Source: Pseudomonadales bacterium
GTDB lineage: Bacteria; Pseudomonadota; Gammaproteobacteria; Pseudomonadales; Azotimanducaceae
Length of the DNA: 64,000 nt
Direction of reading: 5' to 3'
Assembly (NCBI GenBank): GCA_029251375.1
Contig: JAQXDL010000022.1
Span: 248,001 to 312,000, forward strand
The notes under the pieces were generated by a model. The model saw only the letters and a list, made by a program, of their open reading frames with translations, ran no database searches and was not told the origin of the DNA. Shown piece after piece: positions 1-9,295 of the stretch. Position 1 is the first letter of the stretch, and each line of letters begins with the position of its first letter. The translations under genes and the position numbers were made by a program.

Positions 1-1532
1 ACCTCATCTCAACACTGAGTGATTGGTTTACCTCACTGTTTTGGTTTTACGATCCAGTCGCCACTCGACCCGCAAGCTATCTCCATGAGATCCGCTATGG
101 ACTAGGACCGCTAGCGGTATCAAGCTTGTACTTGCTTTGGACCGGACGCTTTGCAGTTGTATTGGGTTTTGCGGGTTCAATATTTCTTTGCCTAGCACTA
201 AGCAGTCAACTGGAACCCCTTGCCAGTTGGATACTCATGATTTTCCCGCCTTTACAGGATTTTAGGGTACCTATGCGAAGTATTATTCCAGTCATGGTGC
301 TCTGGTCGAGTATCGTCGGTGGCTATATATTGAAAGATATTCAACGCTACAACATGGCCGAAGACAAACGCAGCTCAGCGCAAGCGCGTGAACAAGACGA
401 CACCAAACTCAAGGTTTGGATTGCAACAACGCTCGTCGCTTTGACCATCGTTTATCATCTGTCGCCCCTCGGCCAAGAGTTAGTCGTTATAGGCATGGTG
501 ATCTTTACAGTGGTTGCTCTGGCGCGCAATCAACCAATCGGTCGCAATGGTTTGTTTATCTTGAGCCTCTTATCTCTACTCGCCTTTAGCGAAGAGATTA
601 ATTTTGTTGCTGGGGTCACCCCTAAACTTGAGTCGAACAAGCAGATAGGCGAGCTTGCCAAGCAAACACAACCCCAACTAGCACAACCGTTAAACAGAAT
701 TGCGATTGACGTTTCCCGCAATGGATTATTAATGTCGAGCGCCGGCGGACTTCAGACCATCAACGGCTATGGCTTTCCATTACGTAGCTTTTCGCAAACT
801 GTTCACGCGATGATGGATAGACCATACCGACCGACCACCGGATTCTTCAACTTTGGCCCTGGGCAGCCTGGCTTTGACATCATTCAGCAACTGTACAACA
901 TTTGCTGTGAGCTACAAATCGATGGGAACCGCGTTTTCACTCATCGTCTTAAAGAAACCCCTGGAGCTATCTGGGCGAGCAACAACACAAAGAGATTCGT
1001 AAACCTAGCAGAGATGCGAGCAGAGCTGATGCGTGCCGAGAATTTAACTGACAGTATCAAACAGTCGCAATACCGCCAAAGTCATTCAGTAGATGATGGC
1101 GCTACCGGAACTGTTTACGCGCCAAATATTCTCGCACCACGAGTTGATGATCTGTCTACACAAGCGAAGCAATGCGGACAAATGTCTTTCGGTAATTTTA
1201 GTCATCAGTTGGAAGGGAACCTGCTCTCCGTGGCCGTTATGGATCAAACAATGTCTTGCCCAGCGACAGTCGCTACAAGCTTCTCTAGTCAACTGTTTGT
1301 GACCGCCATCGGCCCTGACAATATCGTTCAACTCGAGACTTATGCTGCCTATGGAGGGCTTTTAGGCTTCGTTATTCCTGAGGGAACGCAAAGCATTGTG
1401 ATCGAGCCTAGGCTCGCTGGCTATCCTTTGAGCGCCATTTTGCTGTTGCTAGGATTGTTTTCATCGATGTACATTGCGTATCACAGCTTTGCGCTGCGAC
1501 AAGGCCCGCAACAAACGAAGGCAGAAAGATAG
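1..1532 (+). CDS. Polytopic membrane protein, 5'-truncated
   Basis: The reading frame is open from base 3 to the TAG at 1530-1532, so the gene starts left of the window. The TTG at 126 is only an internal codon. About 509 residues are visible. Five hydrophobic segments lie in the first half (around VLGFAGSIFLCLAL, IIPVMVLWSSIVGGYIL, VWIATTLVALTIVYHL, VVIGMVIFTVVALA, LFILSLLSLLAFS). A soluble stretch of about 250 residues follows, then one C-terminal helix (LSAILLLLGLFSSMYIAYHSF). The phrase FRVPMRS between early helices recalls GT-C-type or YfhO-like membrane proteins, but I do not recognise a family. It lies 1 bp upstream of rsmD and could be co-transcribed with it. Confidence 0.7.
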   Translation, partial: LISTLSDWFTSLFWFYDPVATRPASYLHEIRYGLGPLAVSSLYLLWTGRFAVVLGFAGSIFLCLALSSQLEPLASWILMIFPPLQDFRVPMRSIIPVMVLWSSIVGGYILKDIQRYNMAEDKRSSAQAREQDDTKLKVWIATTLVALTIVYHLSPLGQELVVIGMVIFTVVALARNQPIGRNGLFILSLLSLLAFSEEINFVAGVTPKLESNKQIGELAKQTQPQLAQPLNRIAIDVSRNGLLMSSAGGLQTINGYGFPLRSFSQTVHAMMDRPYRPTTGFFNFGPGQPGFDIIQQLYNICCELQIDGNRVFTHRLKETPGAIWASNNTKRFVNLAEMRAELMRAENLTDSIKQSQYRQSHSVDDGATGTVYAPNILAPRVDDLSTQAKQCGQMSFGNFSHQLEGNLLSVAVMDQTMSCPATVATSFSSQLFVTAIGPDNIVQLETYAAYGGLLGFVIPEGTQSIVIEPRLAGYPLSAILLLLGLFSSMYIAYHSFALRQGPQQTKAER

Positions 1533-1533
1533 T

Positions 1534-2103
1534 ATGTCAGGTTCACTACGCATTATCGGTGGAAGGTGGCGAAGCCGTAAGATCAAATTCGCCATCGAAG
1601 ATGCGGTAAGACCCAGTCCCGACCGCGTAAGGGAGACATTGTTTAACTGGCTTTCGCTTGATATTGCAGGCGCCAGTTGTCTAGAGCTTTTCGCCGGAAG
1701 TGGCGTCTTAAGTATTGAGGCACTATCACGCGGCGCGCGAGATGTAGTGATTGTTGATTCCTCAAATCAAGTATTACGTCAAATCAAATTTAACCTGAAC
1801 ACTTTGCAAGCCGATGCTGAAAAATGGAGATGTGTTAAGTCAGATGCTATTGATTGGCTCTCGGTACAGACCCGTGCTTGGGACATCATCTTTCTTGACC
1901 CACCATTTTCAAGCGACTATTTGACTAAATGCCTGCAGATCATTGGCGCAAAGCAGCTGTTGAAACCCAACGGGATTATCTATTTTGAGTCAGCAAGCCC
2001 GCTCACGCTAAGCGGCTTTGATGAGGGCTCTGAGCACCATTGGCAGCTGCACAGACAGAAAAAATCCGGCGCGGTTCACTACGGACTTATATATCAACCC
2101 TAA
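1534..2103 (+). CDS. rsmD: 16S rRNA (guanine(966)-N(2))-methyltransferase RsmD
   Basis: RsmD methylates N2 of G966 in 16S rRNA during 30S assembly, using S-adenosylmethionine. The 189-residue product begins SGSLRIIGGRWRSRKI and has RPSPDRVRETLFNWL, the family's N-terminal signature. The SAM-binding strand is LELFAGSGVLSIEAL and the catalytic motif is LDPPF. The frame is open 60 bp further upstream, but the ATG at 1534 gives the normal family length and starts just after the stop of the membrane protein gene. The downstream neighbour coaD is a frequent partner of rsmD in gammaproteobacteria. Confidence 0.93.
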   Translation: MSGSLRIIGGRWRSRKIKFAIEDAVRPSPDRVRETLFNWLSLDIAGASCLELFAGSGVLSIEALSRGARDVVIVDSSNQVLRQIKFNLNTLQADAEKWRCVKSDAIDWLSVQTRAWDIIFLDPPFSSDYLTKCLQIIGAKQLLKPNGIIYFESASPLTLSGFDEGSEHHWQLHRQKKSGAVHYGLIYQP

Positions 2104-2215
2104 TTCTATCTTTCATTCAAGGGTGTTCATGCCATTTTCGTCATGTATTATTGGCGCCTCTCTTAACTTAAGGCACTTACAGTACGTATTCAAAACCGGC
2201 AAGCAGATTAGCTGA

Positions 2216-2722
<507 letters not shown>

Positions 2723-2737
2723 CCGCCTAATAGAGCA

Positions 2738-3034
2738 TTACCGAGGGGCTTTGCCTTTTCGTCCGGGTGAGCTGCAGCCCAAACATCGAACAAAAACAGA
2801 CTCAGCCGGTCCGACAACAAGTGCCTTGCCGGCATCCCCAGCGTTACCGCCCAACAGGGAAAAAGGTAACGTCGCAAGGTAAGTAACCGACCAAAGGCCA
2901 AACACAACCAAGCCGACCGGTCTCGCAACCACAAGATCGAGCGCCATCGCGCCAGCCCCTGGATCCTCTTCCACTTGGGCGGCTATGGCGGAGTTGGTAC
3001 TTCCGAACAATAGCACCAACAGCGCTAATGACAT
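2738..3034 (-). CDS. Small exported conserved protein of unknown function
   Basis: The 98-residue product has a signal-peptide-like start (SLALLVLLFGSTNSAIAA, probable cleavage after AIAA). A glycine-rich hydrophobic segment follows (GLVVFGLWSVTYLATLPF), then LVVGPAESVFVRCLGC near the C-terminus. I recall that last block from small uncharacterised proteins in Pseudomonas and relatives, where the annotation 'multidrug transporter' is unsupported. The gene converges on coaD with a 15 bp gap. The start is not settled: no Shine-Dalgarno sequence sits close to ATG 3034. A GGAGG lies about 25 bp upstream, and the frame between them encodes a basic stretch that would suit a signal-peptide n-region but holds no ATG, GTG or TTG. 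Confidence 0.7.
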   Translation of the reverse strand: MSLALLVLLFGSTNSAIAAQVEEDPGAGAMALDLVVARPVGLVVFGLWSVTYLATLPFSLLGGNAGDAGKALVVGPAESVFVRCLGCSSPGRKGKAPR

Positions 3035-3201
3035 CTTAAATTGCTTTCTTACTAACCTTTCCTCCGAGTTGGTTTAGATGCGCCTTAATCTCTCTGGCGT
3101 GCCTTCCACGCAACCTCTCAAACCCTAAAACTGGCCGTGATTGGTTGCAATTATTCGTCACTAAACCGCAAATTTATATGTTAGACCTACGGTAAGCGTA
3201 A

Positions 3202-3245
3202 ACTTGGGTTAATTCAAATTGTTTAAGATGCGTCGCAACCCAAGT
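3202..3245. repeat. Inverted repeat between mutM and the exported-protein gene
   Basis: ACTTGGGTT at 3202-3210 and AACCCAAGT at 3237-3245 form a perfect 9 bp inverted repeat with a 26 bp loop. A second imperfect hairpin, GGGGCTTC/GAAACCCC at 3252-3278, touches the mutM stop codon. Neither is followed by a T-run on the minus strand. They could be 3'-end stabilising structures of mutM mRNA or an operator for the exported-protein gene. Confidence 0.4.
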
Positions 3246-3277
3246 CGAACCGGGGCTTCAGCGAAACTTTGAAACCC

Positions 3278-4090
3278 CTAGGTCTGACAGTTTGTGCAAA
3301 AGACAGTCGCCCGCTGCCCGAGTCTACTTTCTCGTAAAATCTTTTCGCAGTTAACACAGCGCTCAGCACCGCGGCCATAAACCTTTAGCTCTTGCTTAAA
3401 ATAACCCGGTTGTCCATCTTCATGGACAAAATCTTTCAAGGTCGTGCCACCGGCCTCAATCGCTTTCGCGAGAACGTTTTTAATCTCTGCACCGAGTTTT
3501 TCATAACGCTTCTTTGAAATTGTTCCCGCTTTTCTATCTGGCCTGATACCCGCAGCGAACAACGCTTCATTCGCATAAATATTGCCGACGCCGACGACAA
3601 TCTCACCGTTCATAATCATCAGCTTAACTGCAACCTGCTTGCCTCGTGATTTTTCATAGAGATAATTGCCGTCAAAGGCATCCGACAAAGGCTCAGGACC
3701 CAATTTGTCAATCAACGCGTGGCCCTGAGTATCATGTAACCAAAAAATTGAACCGAACCTCCTCGGATCTCGGTATCTCAGCAAAGTACCATCGTCAAAA
3801 CCAATATCAACGTGATCATGTTTTTCGATAGGTGTATTTGCATCAACAATACGCAACGAACCTGACATCCCCAGATGAATCATCATGCGACCCGATCGAG
3901 TCTCAAATAACAGATATTTGCCCCTGCGAGTAACCGCCGTGATGATACTGCCGGTCAAGCTCTGAGATAGGTCGTCAGATACGGGCCACCTTAAACTAGG
4001 CTGTCGGACATGCACCAAAACCACCTGTCGATGCGTGACATGGGGAACAATGCCCAATCGGGTCGTTTCTACTTCTGGTAGTTCTGGCAT
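3278..4090 (-). CDS. mutM: Formamidopyrimidine-DNA glycosylase
   Basis: MutM (Fpg) removes 8-oxoguanine and formamidopyrimidines from DNA and cuts the abasic site by beta/delta elimination. The 270-residue protein begins PELPEVETTRLG, with the catalytic N-terminal proline after Met removal and the essential glutamate next to it. RRGKYLLF holds the conserved lysine. The C-terminus is a zinc finger of the form CVNC...CTNC that inserts into DNA. It is divergent from the hydantoinase-type gene, with a 111 bp shared promoter region. In E. coli mutM is next to rpmG-rpmB-radC; here one inserted gene separates them. Confidence 0.97.
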   Translation of the reverse strand: MPELPEVETTRLGIVPHVTHRQVVLVHVRQPSLRWPVSDDLSQSLTGSIITAVTRRGKYLLFETRSGRMMIHLGMSGSLRIVDANTPIEKHDHVDIGFDDGTLLRYRDPRRFGSIFWLHDTQGHALIDKLGPEPLSDAFDGNYLYEKSRGKQVAVKLMIMNGEIVVGVGNIYANEALFAAGIRPDRKAGTISKKRYEKLGAEIKNVLAKAIEAGGTTLKDFVHEDGQPGYFKQELKVYGRGAERCVNCEKILRESRLGQRATVFCTNCQT

Positions 4091-4201
4091 TGTTTAAAAC
4101 ACATGAGTCGCTCGAGGGAGCACATCATATTCATCCTACCCCGGCATGGCAATTTGTGCTTGTCTCGGTTACCTTGCGCCATCTGTCTCGATGAATAGTT
4201 T

Positions 4202-6169
4202 ATGAATACAATTTTTCTCGGTGTTGATACCGGCGGCACTTTCACGGATTTCGTCTGCATTGACGACAATCAACTCCGCGTGTTCAAAACTCTTTCGTCA
4301 CCCACAGCACCACAGACAGCAATACTAAAAGGTATTAAGGCCATGGGGCTCTCCTCTGCTATGGCGCAAGGGCAACTCGTAATCGTTCACGGTACGACAG
4401 TAGCAACCAATGCTGTGTTACAAGGCAGAGGCGTAGAAACCGCTTATATCGCCAACAAAGGTCTCAAGGATGTCATTCGAATAGGCCGCCAAACTCGCCA
4501 ACACCTTTACAATCTCAGACCCGCTGCGCCTGAAATTGCCTTGGACACTGACCTCCTATTTGAGATTGATGTCAGAGTTGATGCAACCGGAAATATCACC
4601 CGGCAGCTTGCTGACGGCGCGTTAGAACGCCTTGCAAACGAAATTGAAGCAAGCAAACCGGACGCAATTGCTGTCAATTTACTTTTCTCATTCCTTTGTA
4701 AGGAACACGAAATTCTCATCGAAGAATTTTTCAAAGATAAATATTTTGTTTCGCGATCTTCCGAGATACTACCTGAGTATGGTGAATATGAGCGGGGCAT
4801 GACGACTTGGCTAAACGCATATGTCGGACCAATTATTCAGCGCTATCTGGCTGCATTAATCAAAGACGTGTCGCCATCAAATCTGGCTATTATGCAATCT
4901 TCCGGCTTAACAATTGACGCAAATCTTGCTGCCACCAAAGCGGTCAATTTGCTACTTTCTGGCCCAGCTGGCGGACTCGCCGCTGCCCAATATTTTTCAA
5001 ACTTAACGCAACAACCCAACCTCATTACTTTCGACATGGGGGGGACATCAACAGACGTGGCATTAATCGAGCAACGCTACAAACTCACCAACAGCGGCAC
5101 TATCGCCGGTTATCCCGTTGCTGTCCCAATGGCAGATATACATACGATTGGCGCAGGAGGCGGTTCAATAGCCTATATTGATGAAGGCGGCCTTCTGCAA
5201 GTTGGGCCTGACTCGGCAGGCGCTAACCCCGGTCCGGCATGCTACGACAACGCAGGCACCGGTGCGACGGTCACGGATGCTAACTTGTGGTTAGGCCGCT
5301 TGGGGCCAAGTCCCAAATTGGCCGGCGAGCTACCACTCAACATTGACGCCGCCAGGGCCGCACTCAGCTTGCTCGCGGGCAAGCTAGATTGCTCCTTAGA
5401 CGAGGTCGCGACCGGTATTATTGCAATAGCGAATGAGCATATGAGCCAAGCTTTACGTGTGATTTCGGTTCAACGCGGACATGATCCGAGGGAGTTTGCC
5501 CTTGTTTGTTTCGGTGGAGCCGGAGGGTTACACCTCTGCGATTTAGCCGAATCCCTCGATATGACGAAAGCCGCAGTTCCCATTCACGGTGGCGTGCTGT
5601 CGGCGTTTGGCATGCTAACAACCAAACCCGGTCGCGAACTTATACAAACCCATCAATCAATCCTGTCGTCTTTGCAAGATACTGAGATTACAGCAGCCTT
5701 CGAAGCCTTGGAATTCAAAGCGAAGCTAGATCTTGGGAAAGAGAATATTACTGAGATGAGTGAGCATCGGAGTCTTGATATGCGTTACCTCGGCCAAACT
5801 CATACAATTAACGTCCCGTATGACTTTCTATCCGGTCTACAAGCACGTTTTCATCAATCACATCAGCGTCAGTATGGCCATCAACTCGACCTGCCTATTG
5901 AAGTCGTCAACTTGCGATCACATATTGAAGCACAGCGGGAGCCCATTGAATTACCCGATTGGGTTGCTGAGCAAGATCCAACCGATTCAGAGGATTGGAG
6001 AATTCCATACAAACATAGATCCACGATGGCGTCTGGGGAAGTTTGTAGCGGTCCGTTGCTGATTCTCGAGCAACATGCGACTACTTACGTAAAGCAACAT
6101 TGGCAAGTAGAAATCGATGTTAAAGGAAATTTGCTGCTACAAAAAACCTCGCAAAAAAAACCGGACTGA
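4202..6169 (+). CDS. Hydantoinase/oxoprolinase family protein (HyuA-type)
   Basis: The 655-residue product belongs to the ATP-dependent HyuA/N-methylhydantoinase A/5-oxoprolinase-A family. The N-terminus FLGVDTGGTFTDFVCID is the ASKHA-type phosphate-binding motif. HGTTVATNAVLQGRG and LSGPAGGLAAA are family motifs, and ITFDMGGTSTDVALI is the second phosphate loop. GAGGGSIAYID and GPDSAGANPGPACY are also typical. HyuA usually works with a HyuB subunit encoded next to it; none is in this window. The substrate (a hydantoin, oxoproline or a ketone, as for acetone or acetophenone carboxylases) cannot be told from sequence. It is placed among housekeeping genes between mutM and rpmG, an insertion compared with E. 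coli. Its stop lies in the loop of a strong terminator. Confidence 0.88.
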   Translation: MNTIFLGVDTGGTFTDFVCIDDNQLRVFKTLSSPTAPQTAILKGIKAMGLSSAMAQGQLVIVHGTTVATNAVLQGRGVETAYIANKGLKDVIRIGRQTRQHLYNLRPAAPEIALDTDLLFEIDVRVDATGNITRQLADGALERLANEIEASKPDAIAVNLLFSFLCKEHEILIEEFFKDKYFVSRSSEILPEYGEYERGMTTWLNAYVGPIIQRYLAALIKDVSPSNLAIMQSSGLTIDANLAATKAVNLLLSGPAGGLAAAQYFSNLTQQPNLITFDMGGTSTDVALIEQRYKLTNSGTIAGYPVAVPMADIHTIGAGGGSIAYIDEGGLLQVGPDSAGANPGPACYDNAGTGATVTDANLWLGRLGPSPKLAGELPLNIDAARAALSLLAGKLDCSLDEVATGIIAIANEHMSQALRVISVQRGHDPREFALVCFGGAGGLHLCDLAESLDMTKAAVPIHGGVLSAFGMLTTKPGRELIQTHQSILSSLQDTEITAAFEALEFKAKLDLGKENITEMSEHRSLDMRYLGQTHTINVPYDFLSGLQARFHQSHQRQYGHQLDLPIEVVNLRSHIEAQREPIELPDWVAEQDPTDSEDWRIPYKHRSTMASGEVCSGPLLILEQHATTYVKQHWQVEIDVKGNLLLQKTSQKKPD

Positions 6170-6185
6170 TAAGCCCGGTTTTTTT
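6153..6185 (+). terminator. Rho-independent terminator, probably bidirectional
   Basis: An A-tract followed by CCGG (6153-6164), a 10-base loop and CCGG followed by a T-tract (6175-6185) form a stem of about 11 bp. The A-tract and T-tract mean it can work on both strands, serving the hydantoinase-type gene from the left and the rpmB-rpmG operon from the right. The TGA of the hydantoinase-type gene (6167-6169) is in the loop. Confidence 0.85.
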
Positions 6186-6285
6186 ATTGCTTAGTCGACC
6201 CGTTGCTTATCAGCAAGTCTAAGAGCACCTTGTCAAAAAGACCTTAGCTAGCAATCTGGTGCCGCCATGGCTCCAGACTAAACTT

Positions 6286-6441
6286 TTACTTAATTTTCGA
6301 CTCTTTATACATCACGTGCTGACGTACCACAGGATCAAACTTTTTGATCTCCATTTTCTCAGGCATCGTGCGCTTGTTTTTGGTCGTTGTGTAGTAATGA
6401 CCAGTGCCTGCGGACGAAACTAATTTTATTTTATCTCTCAT
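6286..6441 (-). CDS. rpmG: 50S ribosomal protein L33
   Basis: This 51-residue protein was found by reading the minus strand. It begins [20 protein letters not shown] and continues [17 protein letters not shown] with the C-terminus [14 protein letters not shown]. This matches bacterial L33 of the cysteine-free (zinc-independent) type. A GGAGTAA Shine-Dalgarno is just upstream of the ATG. It follows rpmB with a 16 bp gap, the universal rpmB-rpmG order of gammaproteobacteria. Confidence 0.97.
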   Translation of the reverse strand: MRDKIKLVSSAGTGHYYTTTKNKRTMPEKMEIKKFDPVVRQHVMYKESKIK

Positions 6442-6457
6442 TCTAAGTTACTCCTGT

Positions 6458-6694
6458 TTACACCTTGTCGCCACGAGATCGAATATCTGTAACGACCTCT
6501 TCGATGCCTTTCTTATCAATAATACGCATACCTTTTGCTGATACACGTAATTTCACGAATCGGCTCTCACTTTCTAGCCAAAACTTGTGATCATGTATAT
6601 TCGGCACAAAACGACGACGCGTCTTGTTATTTGCGTGTGAAACGTTGTTTCCAGTAACTGGGCGTTTACCTGTTACTTGACATACTCTGGCCAT
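6458..6694 (-). CDS. rpmB: 50S ribosomal protein L28
   Basis: The 78-residue protein starts [20 protein letters not shown] and has [17 protein letters not shown], both signatures of L28. The length equals that of E. coli L28. It is the first gene of the rpmB-rpmG operon. radC lies 240 bp upstream on the same strand, so the operon probably has its own promoter in that gap. Confidence 0.98.
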   Translation of the reverse strand: MARVCQVTGKRPVTGNNVSHANNKTRRRFVPNIHDHKFWLESESRFVKLRVSAKGMRIIDKKGIEEVVTDIRSRGDKV

Positions 6695-6782
6695 GTCGAC
6701 TGCCTTTGGTTTACTTGATTAATCCACTGATTTGCACTTCTTAAAAGAAGCGTTGTTCTGTTCGGTTGATCAGGCCAATACA

Positions 6783-6797
6783 CATGTTAACAACATG
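6783..6797. repeat. Perfect dyad upstream of rpmB
   Basis: CATGTT-AAC-AACATG is a perfect inverted repeat about 90 bp upstream of the rpmB start codon, in the 240 bp gap after radC. It is a candidate operator or leader hairpin for the L28-L33 operon. A dyad this short can also occur by chance. I see no gene in the gap; the 65-codon plus-strand frame there has no recognisable features. Confidence 0.3.
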
Positions 6798-6934
6798 CAT
6801 TTTGATCCAGTCCTCTCGAGAGCCGTGCTTTATACCAGAACCCTGTCTGTGTTTCAAACCCAAATTCTCATCGGCCACTGTCTTCAAACTACGCTTAGTC
6901 CCCTGCAGGCCCTTATAGTCAAGCTATAGCCAAT

Positions 6935-7600
6935 TTATAGAAGGCCTCTCTCAGCAAAAGAAACGACCTCTTTATCTCCCACAATCATATGATCCAATAC
7001 CCTCACCTCAACCAAAGCGAGTGCAGATTTAAGGTGACGGGTTATCCGTTCATCAGCCTGACTAGGCTCGGCAATACCGGAAGGATGATTGTGGGCGAAA
7101 ATGACAGCAGCGGCATTCTCAGACAATACGCTTTTAACTACTTCACGTGGATGCACACTCGCACCATCAATCGTGCCAAAGAACAACTCTCGGTAACGTA
7201 TCAATCTATGTTGATTGTCAAGATAAAGGCACGCAAACACCTCTCGATCATAATCCCTCAATTTACCTTTCAGATAGCGCCGCGTCATCATCGGATCTGA
7301 AAGCGCATCGCCACGCTCCAACCCTGTTTCGATATACCGCTCTGTCATCTCCAGGGCAGCCTTAAGTTGCACATAAGTCGCGACGCCAATACCGTTAGTG
7401 GACAGAATTTCCGCCTGATCGGCCTGAAGTAGTCCACGCAGCCCGCCAAATGTTTCAATAAGTTCTCTCGATAAGTCCATTACCCCTTTCGCCCGCGTGC
7501 CAGTACGCAAAAATAGCGCTAGCAACTCCTGATCAGTAAGCGCTTTTGAGCCATGTTCCAGCAATTTTTGTCTGGGTCCCTCTCGTTTCAGCCAATTCAT
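6935..7600 (-). CDS. radC: RadC family JAB-domain protein
   Basis: The 221-residue protein has an N-terminal helix-hairpin-helix-like UPF0758 part ([19 protein letters not shown], with FGGLRGLL). The C-terminal JAB1/MPN-type metal-binding domain carries [15 protein letters not shown], the HxHPSGx(n)D zinc-ligand set. Despite its name, a DNA repair role of RadC in E. coli is not supported, and its biochemical function is unknown. It is divergent from coaBC, as in E. coli. Confidence 0.95.
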   Translation of the reverse strand: MNWLKREGPRQKLLEHGSKALTDQELLALFLRTGTRAKGVMDLSRELIETFGGLRGLLQADQAEILSTNGIGVATYVQLKAALEMTERYIETGLERGDALSDPMMTRRYLKGKLRDYDREVFACLYLDNQHRLIRYRELFFGTIDGASVHPREVVKSVLSENAAAVIFAHNHPSGIAEPSQADERITRHLKSALALVEVRVLDHMIVGDKEVVSFAERGLL

Positions 7601-7929
7601 TTTGCTTTTTACACCTCTCGCCTGACTGCATTTTAGGATCCATCGCCTGTTCAGCTTGGCGTCAATGACGCTTTGTGAGTGAACGCTCTATCGTGTTGAA
7701 TTCGCCATTTGGGATTGAATAGCTTTAACGCTTTCTCGCGCTTGTGCTGCGGCCAACACGAGGACCAAAGGTCAATTGAGCTATGCCTTATCTAATGAGT
7801 GAATAATCACTTACACCCGAAATACTTCAGTGGTATCGTTACTCTCCAATTCTGTTCTGACGTTCTAGCCACGTCTGTGCGCAACCGGCCTTGTCGGGTG
7901 TAGGCGCTTTTTTTCAGAGATGTAGGTGA
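7601..7929. other. Intergenic region between divergent radC and coaBC
   Basis: These 329 bp hold no gene that I can support. AGTGA-ATAA-TCACT at 7798-7811 is a perfect short dyad about 120 bp before the coaBC start. Promoters for both flanking genes must lie here, but no pair of -10 and -35 hexamers stands out enough to call. Confidence 0.5.
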
Positions 7930-9192
7930 TTGTCCGTCAGAAATACCGATGCGAGAAATAAATTGGTCGTCAATAATTTAGTCAATAATTTGGTCAACAA
8001 AAGAATACTTCTCGGTGTAACGGGCGGCATCGCCGCGTATAAGGCCGCCGATTTAGTACGCAGACTTCAAGATCAAGGCGCTGACGTACGAGTCGTTATG
8101 ACGCGGGCCGCGACTGAGTTCATCACCCCTTTAACCATGCAAGCGCTATCGGGATATCCAACGCACATCGACATGTTGGATGCCGAAACTGAATCAGTTA
8201 TGGGTCATATTGAGTTAGCACGCTGGGCAGATCTGATTTTGATCGCACCTGCCAGTGCAGATTTTATCGCTAGGTTTTGTGGCGGCCACGGGGACGACCT
8301 TTTAACAACCATTTGCCTGGCTACCGAGACAAAAATCGCAATAGCGCCAGCAATGAATCAGGCGATGTGGTCAAACCCGCAAACCCAAATGAATATTAAC
8401 CAACTCGAGCAATCCAACATTCGCCTTATGGGACCCGCTGAAGGCATTCAAGCTTGCGGAGAAACTGGCCAGGGCCGGCTACTTGATGTGGACCAGATCG
8501 TACAGCATACAATCTCAATTTTTCCTAGCGAAAAGCTAACGGGTAAAAAAGTGGTTATCACCGCTGGTCCCACTCGAGAATCAATAGATCCGGTAAGGTT
8601 TATCAGCAATCATAGCTCTGGTAAACAGGGCTATGCGCTCGCTGAAGCAGCAGTAGAAGCAGGCGCTGAAGTTATCGTAATTTCCGGTCCAACTAATCTT
8701 GACCCAATCGATCGCGCTAGAACAATCAATACGATTAGCGCCGACGATATGTACGCAGCAGTCATGTCAGAGATAGCTGACTGTGACGTTTTCATTGGCG
8801 TGGCAGCTGTCGCTGACTTCAAGCCAATGTTGCAATCTGAGCAGAAACTCAAGAAGACTCAGGACTCAAACACAATGACTATCGAGTTGATTGAAAATCC
8901 AGACATTATTGCCAGTGTCGCCGCGTTGCCAGAACCACCATTTTGCGTTGGTTTTGCCGCGGAGACTGAACACCTATTGGATCATGCAAGAATTAAGTTG
9001 GAACGAAAGAAGCTCGACCTAATTGTTGCTAATAATGTTGCTGATTCGAGTATCGGCTTTAATAGCGACGACAATCGAACGACGCTTGTTTGGAATGACG
9101 GTGAATTTGATTTACCTGTCATGTCAAAACGAAACATCGCCGCCAAAATAGTCGACCATGTCTCTGAACAGCTTGATAAACAAAAGGTTTGA
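7930..9192 (+). CDS. coaBC: Bifunctional phosphopantothenoylcysteine decarboxylase/synthetase
   Basis: CoaBC joins cysteine to 4'-phosphopantothenate using CTP and then decarboxylates the product to 4'-phosphopantetheine, using FMN. The N-terminal flavoprotein (CoaC) domain has LGVTGGIAAYKAADLVRRL and PAMNQAMW, the substrate clamp motif. The C-terminal CoaB domain has TAGPTRESIDPVRFISNHSSGK. Both domains are complete. The start is uncertain: no ATG precedes the first strand. TTG at 7930 gives an odd asparagine-rich N-terminus that includes VNNLVNNLVNK, encoded by a short direct repeat. A TTG at 7963 would remove part of it. Confidence 0.95.
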   Translation: MSVRNTDARNKLVVNNLVNNLVNKRILLGVTGGIAAYKAADLVRRLQDQGADVRVVMTRAATEFITPLTMQALSGYPTHIDMLDAETESVMGHIELARWADLILIAPASADFIARFCGGHGDDLLTTICLATETKIAIAPAMNQAMWSNPQTQMNINQLEQSNIRLMGPAEGIQACGETGQGRLLDVDQIVQHTISIFPSEKLTGKKVVITAGPTRESIDPVRFISNHSSGKQGYALAEAAVEAGAEVIVISGPTNLDPIDRARTINTISADDMYAAVMSEIADCDVFIGVAAVADFKPMLQSEQKLKKTQDSNTMTIELIENPDIIASVAALPEPPFCVGFAAETEHLLDHARIKLERKKLDLIVANNVADSSIGFNSDDNRTTLVWNDGEFDLPVMSKRNIAAKIVDHVSEQLDKQKV

Positions 9193-9295
9193 TACAAGTC
9201 TCGATCAGCGCACTGCAACAAGGACGCACTTTTTGCAGTCAATCCATAAAAAACTTGGTCTTTCTAGACGCCAAAACAACAGTAGTTAGTGACTC

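Noticed and set aside
6732-6929. 65-codon plus-strand frame in the gap between rpmB and radC
   Set aside because: There is no ribosome-binding site, no recognisable motif, and the composition looks random. The gap is more likely promoter and leader of rpmB.
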